A stretch of 64,000 nucleotides of DNA from Verrucomicrobiota bacterium JB022 (GTDB lineage: Bacteria; Verrucomicrobiota; Verrucomicrobiia; Opitutales; Oceanipulchritudinaceae). This document shows, piece after piece, positions 25,648 through 35,044 of the stretch; positions within the stretch are counted from its first letter, which is position 1, and each line of letters begins with the position of its first letter. The notes under the pieces were generated by a model. That model worked only from the letters and a program-made list of their open reading frames with translations. It did no database searches and was not told the DNA's origin. A program made the translations under genes and the position numbers. Where the stretch lies: assembly GCA_030673845.1 (NCBI GenBank), contig JAUTCQ010000003.1, positions 237,745 to 301,744 of the forward strand. The letters run 5' to 3'.

Positions 25648-27341
25648 CAGCCGCGTTTGAAAGCCATCGACCAGGCGCCGGCGAGGCAGAGCCCGATCAG
25701 GAGCAGGATGAATTGGTTGAGCGCCGTGATGGGGTGGGCGACCGCGCGGTTGCGGGCCTCCATCAGCGTCGGCAGGTCGTCGCGTAGAGCGGCGGCGGAA
25801 AAGTCGGCCTCACGTGCGTCGGCAAAGTGGGCGGCGGCGAGCAGTTGCAGGCGGCCTTCCCGCGAGCCTTCGATAAAGGACGGCACTGCGGGCCATTGGC
25901 CGAGTGCTGAGACTGGTTGGGCGGGTTGGCCGACGGGCTCCACGATCCACTGCAGGGCCTGCGCCGTCGTCAGCGGGGTCGAAAGCTCGTGGTTGGACTG
26001 CTCGTAACCGGGCGTCTCGACCCGTACTTCTTCGACGAAGCGGTGCAGCAGTACGAGAAACTCCGGCACGCGGGCTAGGTTGCTGAAGCGTGGGTCGAAG
26101 TGCAGGCGCAGCTCGTCACCCCGCCGCTCCACCAGCGGACGCTCGCCTTTCCACACCAGCACCTCGCCTTGTGGGGTGGGGGCGGCACCGGGCGGCTGGC
26201 GGATCACCAGCGCGTCCCATTCCAGGCCACGGATCAATGCCGCGTCGGTGCTCAGCGTCGGCTCGGTCCAAAGGCCCTTGACCGTCTCCGGCCAGCGGGT
26301 AAACCGCACCGTGGGGCCATCGCTCTCCTGCTCGCCGAGTATAAACGTGACTTCCGGGCTCCCCACGGTCTCACGAATCGCGCCGAGCGCGTCGAGCATG
26401 CGGCGGAGGGGCTCGTCGAAGTCGCCCGTCTGCAGGAGCACGGCGAGTGATTTTTCCTGCGGGCGGACGAGCGGCAGCGCGTCGTCGAGGGCAAAGTCGT
26501 CGCTCGAAAGGTGCAAGACCAGCCGCTGCGTCGCGGGGAAATTGCCGCTGAGGGTGGCCGTCGCGCCAGCCTCCAGCGAAAGCGTCTGGTGAGCGGCATC
26601 GGCCTGCCCGGGCACCTCCGTCCACCATTCCAGCGAACGGTTTTGCGCGCCGTAGTTGCGCACCAGCGCCTGCCAGCCCAGGGGTGGGCCACTCTCGAAA
26701 GTCACGCCCGCAAAGCCGACGTTTTCCAGCGCCTGCCCGACCGAGACCACCGTTACGGAGTCGTCCAGGCCCTCGATCTCCGGGTGATCGGTGAGCCACA
26801 CGACCACACCGTCGGTCCCGGCGGCGGCGCGGGCCGCCGTCAACGCCACCAGCGGGTCGTGCCCGTTGCGCGCTGGCCAGCTCTCGGGCAGGCTGCCGGC
26901 CAAAGCCCCCGCCTCCGTGCCCCGATAAAAAACGTTGGCCGACGGGTGGCTCCCGAGCACTAGGAAATCCGTATGGCGGCTGCGGGCGGCCAGCGTTTTG
27001 CCGATCTCCGCCAGCGCCGCTTCGGTCTCGGGACGAAAAGCGGCCATTGAGAAGGACTCATCCACCACCACGGCCACGCGCTGGGTCGCCCGTTGCCCGA
27101 TCCAGACCGGGCCGGTGAGCAGGAGCGTCGCGAGCAGGATTGCGGCGGCGTAGAGCCAGAACGAGGGCGTGCTCTGGAAGGGCAGGCGCTTGCGGCCCCC
27201 GGTGGCATCGGTCCCCGCGTCGGGCAGGAGAAAAAAGAGGTTGGTCGGGGCGGTCGGGCCGCGCCGCTGGTAGAGGTAGATCCACACCAGCACGGGCAGG
27301 CCCAGCAGGCCGAGCAGCCCCCAGGGTTGGGTGAAGATCAT
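25647..27341 (-). CDS. BatA-type membrane protein (aerotolerance regulator N-terminal domain)
   Basis: 564 residues from ATG 27341. MIFTQPWGLLGLLGLPVLVWIYLYQRR is the BatA N-terminal membrane motif. A second helix (FWLYAAAILLATLLLTGPVWI) and a degenerate VWA core (VAVVVDESFSMAAF, VVVWLTDHPE) follow, with a further helix near the C-terminus (ITALNQFILLLIGLCLAGAWSM). The MIDAS reads D-E-S-F-S, close to DxSxS. It overlaps the DUF58 gene by ATGA (27338-27341) and the VWA gene by one base, so all are translated from one message. Confidence 0.8.
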   Translation of the reverse strand: MIFTQPWGLLGLLGLPVLVWIYLYQRRGPTAPTNLFFLLPDAGTDATGGRKRLPFQSTPSFWLYAAAILLATLLLTGPVWIGQRATQRVAVVVDESFSMAAFRPETEAALAEIGKTLAARSRHTDFLVLGSHPSANVFYRGTEAGALAGSLPESWPARNGHDPLVALTAARAAAGTDGVVVWLTDHPEIEGLDDSVTVVSVGQALENVGFAGVTFESGPPLGWQALVRNYGAQNRSLEWWTEVPGQADAAHQTLSLEAGATATLSGNFPATQRLVLHLSSDDFALDDALPLVRPQEKSLAVLLQTGDFDEPLRRMLDALGAIRETVGSPEVTFILGEQESDGPTVRFTRWPETVKGLWTEPTLSTDAALIRGLEWDALVIRQPPGAAPTPQGEVLVWKGERPLVERRGDELRLHFDPRFSNLARVPEFLVLLHRFVEEVRVETPGYEQSNHELSTPLTTAQALQWIVEPVGQPAQPVSALGQWPAVPSFIEGSREGRLQLLAAAHFADAREADFSAAALRDDLPTLMEARNRAVAHPITALNQFILLLIGLCLAGAWSMAFKRG

Positions 27342-28210
27342 GTGCGGTAGCGGAGAAAGCCGGAGCGCAACCCGTCGAGCCGCAGGGCTTCGACGAAGGG
27401 CAGCGCGGGTGAGACGCGGAGCAGGCTGGTGCCGTGGCTTTGGGCGCTGCGTTGCCAGTCGCTCAGGTGCCGGTCGTAACGCTCCTGCAGGCTGCGGCGA
27501 AAGGCGGCATCGACGCGCAATACCCGCTGCCGACCCGATTCGCGGCAATCAAACGTCGTCTGGCCGTCGAGCAGGTCGGGCAACGGCTCTTGCGGCACGA
27601 GCACCCAGGCCTCCCCGGCGTTGCGGGCCAGCGTCGACAACAGCGGGGCCGGGCTGTCGCCAAAGAGCAGGTCGGAGATCAGAATGCGGAGTGAGCCGCT
27701 GTGCAAAGGCTGGTCGATCTGGGGACCCGATGCGCCCGCCGCCGGGGCAAACGTCGCCGCCTCGCCCCCTAGCGCGCGCGGGTCGAACGCCTCCAGACCC
27801 CGGTGGTCGGCCATCCACAAGCGCAGGCGCGCGCCCTCTTGCCGACTGGCCTCCAGCATAAAAAGCAACAGCGCCCACGTCAGACGCGCCTTGCCTTCGG
27901 GGGCAAACATCGAGGCGCTGCGGTCGAAAATCACCTCCGTCAACGGGCTTACCTCAGCCTCGAATACCTTCATTAGCAGCCGGTCCGTGCGCGCAAAGGC
28001 CCGCCAGTTGAGGTGACGGAAGTCGTCGCCGGGGTGGTAGTCGCGCTGGTCCTGGAACTCCAGCGATGCGCCCTCCATCGGGCTCGTGCTGCGGCCCGTC
28101 ATGCGCTGGCGGTGGCGCGCAGTGCGGTTCAGGGCCAGCTTGGCCGCCGCCTCGATCGCATCGGCCCGGGCTTGGCGCGGGATGGCAAGGGCTGGGGCTT
28201 CGGCGCTCAT
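27338..28210 (-). CDS. DUF58 domain protein
   Basis: 290 residues. The DUF58 signature is clear: GASLEFQDQRDYHPGDDFRHLNWRAFARTDRLLMKVFEAE, then a VWA-like FDRSASM. DUF58 proteins are nearly always encoded with MoxR-type AAA+ ATPases and VWA proteins, as here, and probably present clients to them. Start and stop both use ATGA overlaps with the neighbouring genes. Confidence 0.9.
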   Translation of the reverse strand: MSAEAPALAIPRQARADAIEAAAKLALNRTARHRQRMTGRSTSPMEGASLEFQDQRDYHPGDDFRHLNWRAFARTDRLLMKVFEAEVSPLTEVIFDRSASMFAPEGKARLTWALLLFMLEASRQEGARLRLWMADHRGLEAFDPRALGGEAATFAPAAGASGPQIDQPLHSGSLRILISDLLFGDSPAPLLSTLARNAGEAWVLVPQEPLPDLLDGQTTFDCRESGRQRVLRVDAAFRRSLQERYDRHLSDWQRSAQSHGTSLLRVSPALPFVEALRLDGLRSGFLRYRT

Positions 28211-29571
28211 TCGGTCACGACGGCATCGGATTCGCCCACCCGGGTCCGACGCCCGGCCAGCAGGATGATGAACAGCACGCCCACAAAGAGCAGCACGTTG
28301 AGCAAGTCGAAGCCGTCCAGCGATGGGCCGCCGGTCTCGTAATGGATCAAGGCCAGGGGCGGCAGGACGGGCAACAGGAAGGCTACGTCTTGCAGCTCCA
28401 TCCGCGCCATGCCGAGCACCATCCCCGTGAGGATCGAAGCTACGACGACACCGGCGGCGGTAATCGCGTAGACCTTGCCGATGCTGCGGTGCTGGTAGGC
28501 TTTGCCCCAGACGGCGGGCAGCACCGGCAGGAGCAGTGCGTTGGCGAAGATCGCGATCAGGCCCGGCCCCGCCGAAAAGTCATCTGAAACGAAGCTCATT
28601 AGCATCCCGATGATCGCCACAAAGCCGATCAATACGCTACCGCCAAACCAGCCGGTGGAGTAAAAGGCCTTCCGCAACAGCCCCGGAGGGCCGTTGCGCC
28701 CATAGCGCGGGTGGAAAAACGGCGTCTGCATCAGGACGGGCAGCCCACAGAACATTGCCATCACGACGGCCGACGGAGCGGTATCGTGGTAAAAATCGGG
28801 GACAATGAGGCACAAGCCCCCGAGCAGTAGGAAGTAGAGCGCAAAGCCCCGCAGCGACATCAGTTGGCGGTCCGAGGGCGAGCGAAACGGCAAGGCTGCC
28901 ACCTCCAGCAGGGCCAGCACCGCCGGCAGCAGGAGCGTTATGCCCGCCACGCTCAGTAGCAGATAGTCGGGAGGGGCCGCATAGCCCAGACTTCGGCTCA
29001 GAGTCATCAGCGAGATGAAGACCGACATGACCGGCCCGCCAAAAATCAGGGCACCCACGATGATGGCCCAGCGCAGGATCGTATTCTGGATCGGCGAGAT
29101 CGAGACCGCGATGGCACACGCCAGGGCCGAGGCAAAGAGCGTCGCGCCCGCGCCCATTGCCACCATGTCGAGCGGCAGCGGGTTGATCATCTGGACGGCC
29201 AGCGCATAGGGCGCGACACAGGCCGTTGCCAGCGCGATCTTGGCCAGTAGCGCGCACCACTGGCCGTAGACGATGCCACGGGCGGTCAGTCGTGAGGTCA
29301 GGATCAGGTCGAGGCGGTTTTCCTGCCGTTCGAGCGTGAGCCCGCCCACACCCATCAGCGGCAGGTAAAGAAAGAGGTAGAGCATGGTGATGCCGCCGAC
29401 CAGCCCGAACGAGTTGGCGCCATCGATGGGCAAGACCCAGAGGTTGAACACCACCACGATGGCCAGCACGGCATGCAGCAGCACGAGGCCCCAGACAAAG
29501 AAGCGCGAGCTCAACTCCTGCTGGAGCTGGCGGTGTACGATGGGCAGAAAGGTTTGGAATCGCGGCTTCAT
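28207..29571 (-). CDS. ABC-2 type transporter permease
   Basis: 454 residues from ATG 29571, with about 12 hydrophobic helices. The first cytosolic stretch, FLPIVHRQLQQELSSRFFVW, is typical of ABC-2 permeases of the Gld/NatB kind. LTLERQENRLDLILTSRLTARGIVYGQWCALLAKI is the coupling-helix region. The start is fixed by the ATGA overlap with the ATPase gene stop (29568-29571). It pairs with the ATPase encoded next to it. Confidence 0.85.
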   Translation of the reverse strand: MKPRFQTFLPIVHRQLQQELSSRFFVWGLVLLHAVLAIVVVFNLWVLPIDGANSFGLVGGITMLYLFLYLPLMGVGGLTLERQENRLDLILTSRLTARGIVYGQWCALLAKIALATACVAPYALAVQMINPLPLDMVAMGAGATLFASALACAIAVSISPIQNTILRWAIIVGALIFGGPVMSVFISLMTLSRSLGYAAPPDYLLLSVAGITLLLPAVLALLEVAALPFRSPSDRQLMSLRGFALYFLLLGGLCLIVPDFYHDTAPSAVVMAMFCGLPVLMQTPFFHPRYGRNGPPGLLRKAFYSTGWFGGSVLIGFVAIIGMLMSFVSDDFSAGPGLIAIFANALLLPVLPAVWGKAYQHRSIGKVYAITAAGVVVASILTGMVLGMARMELQDVAFLLPVLPPLALIHYETGGPSLDGFDLLNVLLFVGVLFIILLAGRRTRVGESDAVVTE

Positions 29572-30566
29572 TGCGGCAGGGGAGGCGGGGTGGTCGGCAG
29601 CTCCGTCGGCTGGATGAGGTGCATGAACGCGTCTTCGAGGCGCGCCTCCACCTGGCGAAACTCGTGCACGGGGAAGCCGGCGAGGATGCTGCGGTGCAGG
29701 AGATCGCGCGCGGCTTCGGTGCCGGTCGTCTCCAGCAGCACGATGCCGCCGTCGAGGTGCTCCTCCTGCAGGGCCATCGCCGGCTGGAGCTGCACCCATT
29801 CGCGCCACTCGGCCGCCTTGGCGGTCAGGCGCACGCGGATGCGCTGCCCCGGCTGGGCCTTGGCGTGTACGCTCTCGGTCGTGCCGCTGTGGATGATCTT
29901 GCCCTGGTTGATGAAGATGAGCTGGTCGCAGATCGCCTCCAGATCGGCCAAGATGTGCGAGCTGAGCAGCAGCGTCTTGCCCTGGTTGCGCAAGGCGAGG
30001 ATGAGATTGCGGAACTCCACCCGCGCGCGCGGATCGAGGCCAGCCGCCGGCTCGTCGAGCAGCAGCACCGAAGGGTCTTGCAACAACATGCGCGCGAGCG
30101 ACACCCGTTGCGCCTCGCCCTTGGAGAGCTTGGTGCAGGGGCGCTTCACGAGGCCCTGCAGGCCCACAAATTCAACCACCTGGGCGATACGGGTATCGCG
30201 CTGGGGCTGGGGCATGCCGTAGGCGCGCCCGAAAAACTCCAGATATTCGACCACCGAGAGGTTGGGGTAGCCGCCAAAAGTGTCGGGCATCCAGCCGATG
30301 CGGGCGCGGACCACGCGGGGGTAGAGCAGCGCGTCGATGCCCTCGACCACGATTCGGCCCGCGTCGGGGAAGTCGAGCGTCGCCAGCAGGCGCAGCGTCG
30401 TCGTCTTGCCCGAGCCGTTGGTGCCGATAAAGCCCGTCACGCTGCCGCGCGGGAGCGTAAAGGAGACATCCTGCACGGCCTTCACATCGCCAAAGCTGCG
30501 GTAGAGACCCTTGGCGATCAGCGCAGGCTGCTCGGGCGGGATGGGGGGTGGGGTGGGTTCGCTCAT
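29568..30566 (-). CDS. ABC transporter ATP-binding protein
   Basis: 332 residues from ATG 30566. Walker A is GTNGSGKTT, the signature is LSKGEAQRVSLA, and Walker B is VLLLDEPAAGLDP; the H-loop is in LLLSSHILADLEAICD. After the ~230-residue nucleotide-binding domain there is a C-terminal extension like those of ABC-2 exporter ATPases of the NatA/GldA type. It overlaps both neighbours by ATGA and works with the permease at 28207-29571. The substrate is unknown. Confidence 0.92.
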   Translation of the reverse strand: MSEPTPPPIPPEQPALIAKGLYRSFGDVKAVQDVSFTLPRGSVTGFIGTNGSGKTTTLRLLATLDFPDAGRIVVEGIDALLYPRVVRARIGWMPDTFGGYPNLSVVEYLEFFGRAYGMPQPQRDTRIAQVVEFVGLQGLVKRPCTKLSKGEAQRVSLARMLLQDPSVLLLDEPAAGLDPRARVEFRNLILALRNQGKTLLLSSHILADLEAICDQLIFINQGKIIHSGTTESVHAKAQPGQRIRVRLTAKAAEWREWVQLQPAMALQEEHLDGGIVLLETTGTEAARDLLHRSILAGFPVHEFRQVEARLEDAFMHLIQPTELPTTPPPLPQ

Positions 30567-32143
30567 GGTCGCAGCACCTCCGGTGTGCCGTAAAATACGT
30601 CTTCGATCGCGAGCCAGTCGATCTCCTTGGCCGGCTCGAACAAGGGCCGCTCCATTTCGCCCACCGCGAGGTAGACGGGAGTGCCCACCGGCATGCTTTT
30701 GAGGGAGAGCGGCACCTCGTCGGCGTCTGCCGGCTCCAGTGCGCGCCGCTCGCTCAGCCGCAGGTTGGTGGTCTTCCAGAAGCGGCCACGCGCATCCTTC
30801 AGCCACACCTGGTCCAGCTTGGCCGGCAGCAGCGAGACCAGCTCCGGCGTCGCGCCCTCGACCAGCTGCAGCTTCATCTGCGTCGGGTAGCTGCCGACGA
30901 TGCGGTGACTTGTCAGCGCGCGGCTTTTCAGGATGCCGCTGGCCGAGCTGGGGGTGACCTCGATCCTCTCCTGCTGGAACTGATCGTAGTTGAAAACCTC
31001 CGAGTCGGGCGGCAGGTGGATCAATGTCGCCTCTGCCGGCAGCGAAAAGCGGTCGTTGGTGAGCAGGCGGGAGCGGACTTCGGCGGCTTGGGTCACCATC
31101 ACACGTTGCTGTTGCGCATCCAGATAATGGATCCGCTGGGCGACGCCGCTGCTGCCCAAGCCCTCTGCCGCCAGCGAAATCCCCAGGATCAGCACTACTG
31201 CGGCCACCGAAACGGCGGGCACGATAAGAAAGAGGCGGTGCTGCCGAGGTGGGCGCGCCAGAGCGAAAAGAGCCCCCGGGCCAGCGATCACTGCAAACAG
31301 CAGCACGACACCGCCCAAGACCCCGTAGGGCGGACGAGCCGGCTGCAGCATGTCCTGGATTTCCAGCGACTTTCCCATGCCGAAGGCGTGCTCGTCGATC
31401 CGCTCCAGCGCGAGCGGCAGGGTCCTTGTGCCATCGAGGCGGGCGGATAGCGCGATCATGTTTTCGCCCGGGATTACGTCCACTTGACCAAAGCCAGTCC
31501 AGAAATCGGGCGTCCAACCGGTTTCGGCGCCATCCGCAACGATGAAGTGCCCGCCCAGGCGCACCCAGTCGCGGATCGCCGTTTGCTGCTCCGCGTCGAG
31601 GCCGTTCCAGTCGTTCGCGCTCAGGGCGAGCGCCTTCAGGCCCAGCAGCCCGTCGAAGCGATGGGGCAGGCGCTGCGGTAGCACCCGCATGTCCATTTGT
31701 GGCAACTCTCCCTCCCGCGCCGCGCCGATCAGCCGGTCGGCCGCTTCGCTCCAGAGCACGTTACGGGTGCCGGGATCGTTGATCGAAAACCCATAGACTT
31801 CGTTCAATGTGGCGTAGTTGCGCTCGCGTGAGCTGATGGCCATTTCAATCGTCCGGGTGCTTTGAGCGGCGACGGGCGTTTTCGGGCCGTTAAAGGTGAG
31901 GCTCTCGCTACCATAATCCCAGATGTGGACTTGGGGCGTGAAGTTGATCTCGCGGTCGCTTTGGTTGCTCACCACGATACGCAGCGGCGTGTAATCGCGC
32001 ACAAAACCATCGTCGGCGCGCAGCGTTTCCACGCTGATCAAGGCACCCGTCGCGGGGTCGACTTCCGGTTGTGGCGCGGCTTGGAGGACGCTCGAAAGGC
32101 TGAGAAGCGCGAGGCAGGCAAGGAATAGACGGTGCGGCTTCAT
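30563..32143 (-). CDS. Signal-peptide membrane protein of the MoxR operon
   Basis: 526 residues. A signal peptide (HRLFLACLALLSLSSVLQA) precedes a beta-rich periplasmic domain (PLRIVVSNQSDREINFTP) and a Rossmann-like part that includes LRADDGF..DYTP and WVRLGGHFIVADGAETGW. Two membrane helices follow around residues 270-330 (VVLLFAVIAGPGALFALA; LFLIVPAVSVAAVVLILGISLA) with a further extracytoplasmic C-terminal domain. The mix resembles periplasmic subunits accompanying Gld-like ABC exporters, but no family is certain. It overlaps moxR and the ATPase gene by ATGA. Confidence 0.7.
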   Translation of the reverse strand: MKPHRLFLACLALLSLSSVLQAAPQPEVDPATGALISVETLRADDGFVRDYTPLRIVVSNQSDREINFTPQVHIWDYGSESLTFNGPKTPVAAQSTRTIEMAISSRERNYATLNEVYGFSINDPGTRNVLWSEAADRLIGAAREGELPQMDMRVLPQRLPHRFDGLLGLKALALSANDWNGLDAEQQTAIRDWVRLGGHFIVADGAETGWTPDFWTGFGQVDVIPGENMIALSARLDGTRTLPLALERIDEHAFGMGKSLEIQDMLQPARPPYGVLGGVVLLFAVIAGPGALFALARPPRQHRLFLIVPAVSVAAVVLILGISLAAEGLGSSGVAQRIHYLDAQQQRVMVTQAAEVRSRLLTNDRFSLPAEATLIHLPPDSEVFNYDQFQQERIEVTPSSASGILKSRALTSHRIVGSYPTQMKLQLVEGATPELVSLLPAKLDQVWLKDARGRFWKTTNLRLSERRALEPADADEVPLSLKSMPVGTPVYLAVGEMERPLFEPAKEIDWLAIEDVFYGTPEVLRP

Positions 32144-33174
32144 CCTTGGGGCAGCGGTTGGAGGATGTCGGGCAGGTTCTTTTCTTGTGGCAGCACTTCC
32201 TGCAACAGGCGTTCGACCAGCCCCGCGCCGGTCAAGCCGTCGAGGCGGGCGCTATGGTCGAGGATGATGCGGTGCTGGAGCACGGGCACCGCCATGGCCT
32301 GCACATCGCTGAAGTCGGCGTGCGGGCGCTGATGCAGGAGCGCGCGCGCCCGGCTGACGGCCGCGAGCGCGATGGCCGCACGCGGGCTGGCCCCGTGGCG
32401 CACGTGTGCGGCTGCCTTGGAGGCATCGGCGTGGGTGGCCTCGACCAGCCGGGCAATATAGCGGCCCACCACGGGCGGTAGATAAACCTCCTGCACCGTT
32501 TGCTGAAGCGCCAGTAGGCCCTCGGCGTTCATCACGGTGGGCACGCCGCTGCCGCCTTGGCCCGGGCGTCGGTTGAAGAGGATCTTTTCGAGGTCGTCGA
32601 GCCCCGTGCGGCGGATGTCGAGCTTCAGCAAAAAGCGGTCGAGCTGGGCCTCCGGCAGCGGATAAGTGCCCTCCAGCTCGATCGGATTTTGCGTCGCCAC
32701 GACAAAGAACGGGTGGGGTAACGTGTGCGTCTCGCCCAGTACCGTCACTTCGCCTTCCTGCATCGCCTGGAGCAGGGCCGACTGAGTCTTCGGGCTCGCG
32801 CGATTGATCTCATCCGCCAGCAGGATCTGGCAAAATACCGGGCCTTTCTGAAACACGAAGCGGCGGTCGCCGTCGACCATCTGGACCACGTGTGAGCCTG
32901 AGATGTCGCCCGGCAAGAGGTCGGGCGTAAACTGGACGCGCTTCATCTCCAGCCCGGTGGCGGCGGCGAGGGCTTTGACCAGTTCGGTCTTGCCGAGGCC
33001 GGGCAGGCCCTCGATCAGGATGTGGCCACCGGCCGATAGGCCCAATACGGCTCTTTCGAGCAGCGCGCGTTGGCCGTAGACGGCGGTTTCCAGCGCCTCG
33101 ACGAGTTGCCGCACCTGGGCGTGGGCGGCGTTGAGGCGTTCATCGGACAGGATCGGGGGGCGAGGGTCACTCAT
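32140..33174 (-). CDS. MoxR-family AAA+ ATPase
   Basis: 344 residues. Walker A is EGLPGLGKTELVKAL and Walker B is LLADEINRASPKTQSALLQAMQE. Sensor 1 is VVATQNPIELEGTYPLPEAQLDRFLLKL, a near-perfect MoxR signature. MoxR ATPases act as chaperones that mature or insert metal- or cofactor-bearing complexes together with DUF58/VWA proteins, encoded downstream here. The start is at ATG 33174, 8 bases inside the upstream gene. Confidence 0.94.
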   Translation of the reverse strand: MSDPRPPILSDERLNAAHAQVRQLVEALETAVYGQRALLERAVLGLSAGGHILIEGLPGLGKTELVKALAAATGLEMKRVQFTPDLLPGDISGSHVVQMVDGDRRFVFQKGPVFCQILLADEINRASPKTQSALLQAMQEGEVTVLGETHTLPHPFFVVATQNPIELEGTYPLPEAQLDRFLLKLDIRRTGLDDLEKILFNRRPGQGGSGVPTVMNAEGLLALQQTVQEVYLPPVVGRYIARLVEATHADASKAAAHVRHGASPRAAIALAAVSRARALLHQRPHADFSDVQAMAVPVLQHRIILDHSARLDGLTGAGLVERLLQEVLPQEKNLPDILQPLPQG

Positions 33175-34495
33175 CTTGGAAATAACGTTCGATCACCTCC
33201 GCCTCACGCGGGCGGAAGCGGGTGGAAAGGCGGGCGTCGCTGCGGGCTCCAGTCTCCAGCGTGGCGCGGCTCTGGGCGCTGCCGTTAAAGTCGGCGGCCT
33301 CCTCGGGGGCTCCGGCGGTGCTCACGCCGAGGGTATCGCCCGGCAAGGCGCGGTTGGGGTCCAGCTCGGCCGCCAGCTGCTCTTCGAGGCCGGGAGTCGG
33401 CAGGTCGGCAAACGGCTGCAAAATCATGGGCGCAGTGCCGCCGCCTTCATCGGGGCCGCCCTCACCGCCTTGGCCTTCGCCATTTTCGCCCGGCTCGCCC
33501 GGTTGCGGCATGGGACCAAAATATGGCTCCAGATCGTCGGGCGACAGCCCCAGCGATTGCGCGACCTGGTTGGAAGCATCGCGCATGCGCTGGCGCAGCT
33601 GGTCGGCGGTCTTTTGATCGAGCCCCGGCGGGTTGTTCTGGTTCATCTGCGAGAGTTTGTCGACCAGCTCGCGTTGCAAGGGCAGGTCGCCCATCGCGAG
33701 GTCGTCGACCAGCTTTTCCCAGCCTTGCTGCCCGGTGCCACCGCTTTCCCAAGGTTGTCCATCGCCGGCTTCGTGCGAGGCGGCTGCCATTTGCGAGGCC
33801 ATGTCTTCGAACTCACGCTGCAGGTCGTTACGCAGCTTCTGGGTGGCTTCGAGGCTCGCCCCGTCAAACCAGCGCTGCTCGTCCTGTTGGGTCAGGTCTT
33901 CCAGCCGCTCGCGCCACTGTTCGAGCGCTGCCGGCTCCACCACGTCGAGGTCTTCCATCTGGTCCAGCATCGCCTCGATGCGCGACCAGTCTTCCGGCGG
34001 GTTGAAGGCGAAGGGGTCTTCGGCTTTGGGCTCGGGCGAAGAGCTGAGCAGCGTAGCGATGGCGAGCAAAACGACTGCCCCCAGCGCCTGCAGGGCCGGG
34101 CGTTGCCAGTGCCAGCGAAAGAGCGGGCGGCGCGGTTGGGGGCTGGGCCATGGGAGGATGCCCTGCCACGCCAGCACCAGCCGGTGGTGCAAGCCCAGCC
34201 ACAAGTCGACATCCATCACTACGGCCTCGGTGCGGGTGCGGCGTCGCCAGGTTTTGAGCACGGCAATGGCGAGCGCGCTTCCGCCCAGCACGGCGGCGCA
34301 CCACCAGCCCGGCGATTGGGGCCACAACTCTTGCAGCAGCAGGGCGGCGGGGATGGCGGCAAAAGCGAGCCAGAGGCCCCAACGTGCCAGTTGCTCCCCC
34401 AGGCGGGCGAGGTGGATGCTCCGGCGCGTAGTTGCGACGAGGCTACGCCAGTGCTTGGCGTCGGCCGTGAGTTCAGTCGCAGGAGGCACACTCAT
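33167..34495 (-). CDS. Hypothetical membrane protein, first gene of the MoxR operon
   Basis: 442 residues from ATG 34495. Two or three membrane helices near the N-terminus (WGLWLAFAAIPAALLLQELW; WWCAAVLGGSALAIAVL; LGAVVLLAIATLLSS) precede a long acidic, Gln/Met/Glu-rich helical part (DQMEDLDVVEPAALEQWRERLEDLTQQ...) and a low-complexity GEPGENGEGQGGEGG linker. The architecture resembles DUF4175-like proteins that accompany MoxR/BatA clusters, but this is only a likeness. An upstream ATG at 34525 would add 10 residues. Confidence 0.65.
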   Translation of the reverse strand: MSVPPATELTADAKHWRSLVATTRRSIHLARLGEQLARWGLWLAFAAIPAALLLQELWPQSPGWWCAAVLGGSALAIAVLKTWRRRTRTEAVVMDVDLWLGLHHRLVLAWQGILPWPSPQPRRPLFRWHWQRPALQALGAVVLLAIATLLSSSPEPKAEDPFAFNPPEDWSRIEAMLDQMEDLDVVEPAALEQWRERLEDLTQQDEQRWFDGASLEATQKLRNDLQREFEDMASQMAAASHEAGDGQPWESGGTGQQGWEKLVDDLAMGDLPLQRELVDKLSQMNQNNPPGLDQKTADQLRQRMRDASNQVAQSLGLSPDDLEPYFGPMPQPGEPGENGEGQGGEGGPDEGGGTAPMILQPFADLPTPGLEEQLAAELDPNRALPGDTLGVSTAGAPEEAADFNGSAQSRATLETGARSDARLSTRFRPREAEVIERYFQDE

Positions 34496-34698
34496 AACGG
34501 GAGACGCCTTCAGCAAAAGCGGCAACCGCCCCTACGACAAGCGTTTCTTTACGTTTATGCGTTGGCTCGCGGCCACGCACGGAAACAAAGGTGCTGCCCG
34601 GGCTTTGCCCTGCCTGGCCAAAGGTGGTGACGTGGCCCGGACAGCGTGTGTTTTGACTTGTTGCGCAGAAGCGACTTGAACAAAAGCCAACGAAAGAA
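34496..34698. promoter_or_regulatory. Intergenic region upstream of the eight-gene MoxR operon
   Basis: About 200 bases with no credible ORF. It lies directly upstream of the first gene of the minus-strand operon and downstream of the DUF2470 gene. The operon promoter is expected here; no consensus -35/-10 pair stood out. Confidence 0.35.
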
Positions 34699-34995
34699 CT
34701 AGCGGCCGAGAGCCTTGCGCGCCTCAATCGCCATCGAGACCAGACGCGTGTGGGCGTCCTGGCTCGATTGCAAGGGCTCCGCGAACGGGATGCGCAGGTC
34801 TTCCTGACCGTTTGCCGTATCAATACGAAGATCGAATCCAGCGGCGTCAAGACCAGTCATCGTCGCGGCGGTGGCATCGTGGCGTTTTCCGTGGAAGTGC
34901 GCGTAGCGGAGCAGGGCGTCCGCGTGATCGTCGTTCATGTGCTCAATGGCACGTTGGGCGGCAGCCTCGGGTAAAGCGAATGTTTGAGCTTCCAT
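34699..34995 (-). CDS. DUF2470 domain protein (HugZ C-terminal-like)
   Basis: 98 residues from ATG 34995. AAAQRAIEHMNDDHADALLRYAHFHG is the classic start of DUF2470, which normally forms the C-terminal domain of HugZ-type heme-degrading pyridoxamine-oxidase-fold proteins and contributes a heme-proximal histidine region. AATMTGLDAAGFDLRI and LRIPFAEPLQSSQDAHTRLVSMAIEARK complete it. It is transcribed divergently from hmuT across a ~50-bp region with a Fur-like box. A separate HugZ-like PNPOx gene lies at 37835, so the two HugZ halves seem to be encoded apart. Confidence 0.85.
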   Translation of the reverse strand: MEAQTFALPEAAAQRAIEHMNDDHADALLRYAHFHGKRHDATAATMTGLDAAGFDLRIDTANGQEDLRIPFAEPLQSSQDAHTRLVSMAIEARKALGR

Positions 34996-35005
34996 AATTT
35001 TAAAG

Positions 35006-35026
35006 TTGATCCTGAGTCGCAATATC
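35006..35026 (+). promoter_or_regulatory. Putative Fur-type operator (box A), DUF2470/hmuT divergent promoter
   Basis: The sequence reads TTGAT-CCTG-AGTCGCAAT-A-TC. It matches boxes B (38436) and C (38475) and resembles the Fur consensus with its central GAGTCTCATTATC-like core. It lies between the divergent starts of DUF2470 (34995) and hmuT (35045), the expected place for iron-dependent repression of a heme-uptake locus. Confidence 0.55.
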
Positions 35027-35044
35027 CGCAATTTCAAGCTCCTA

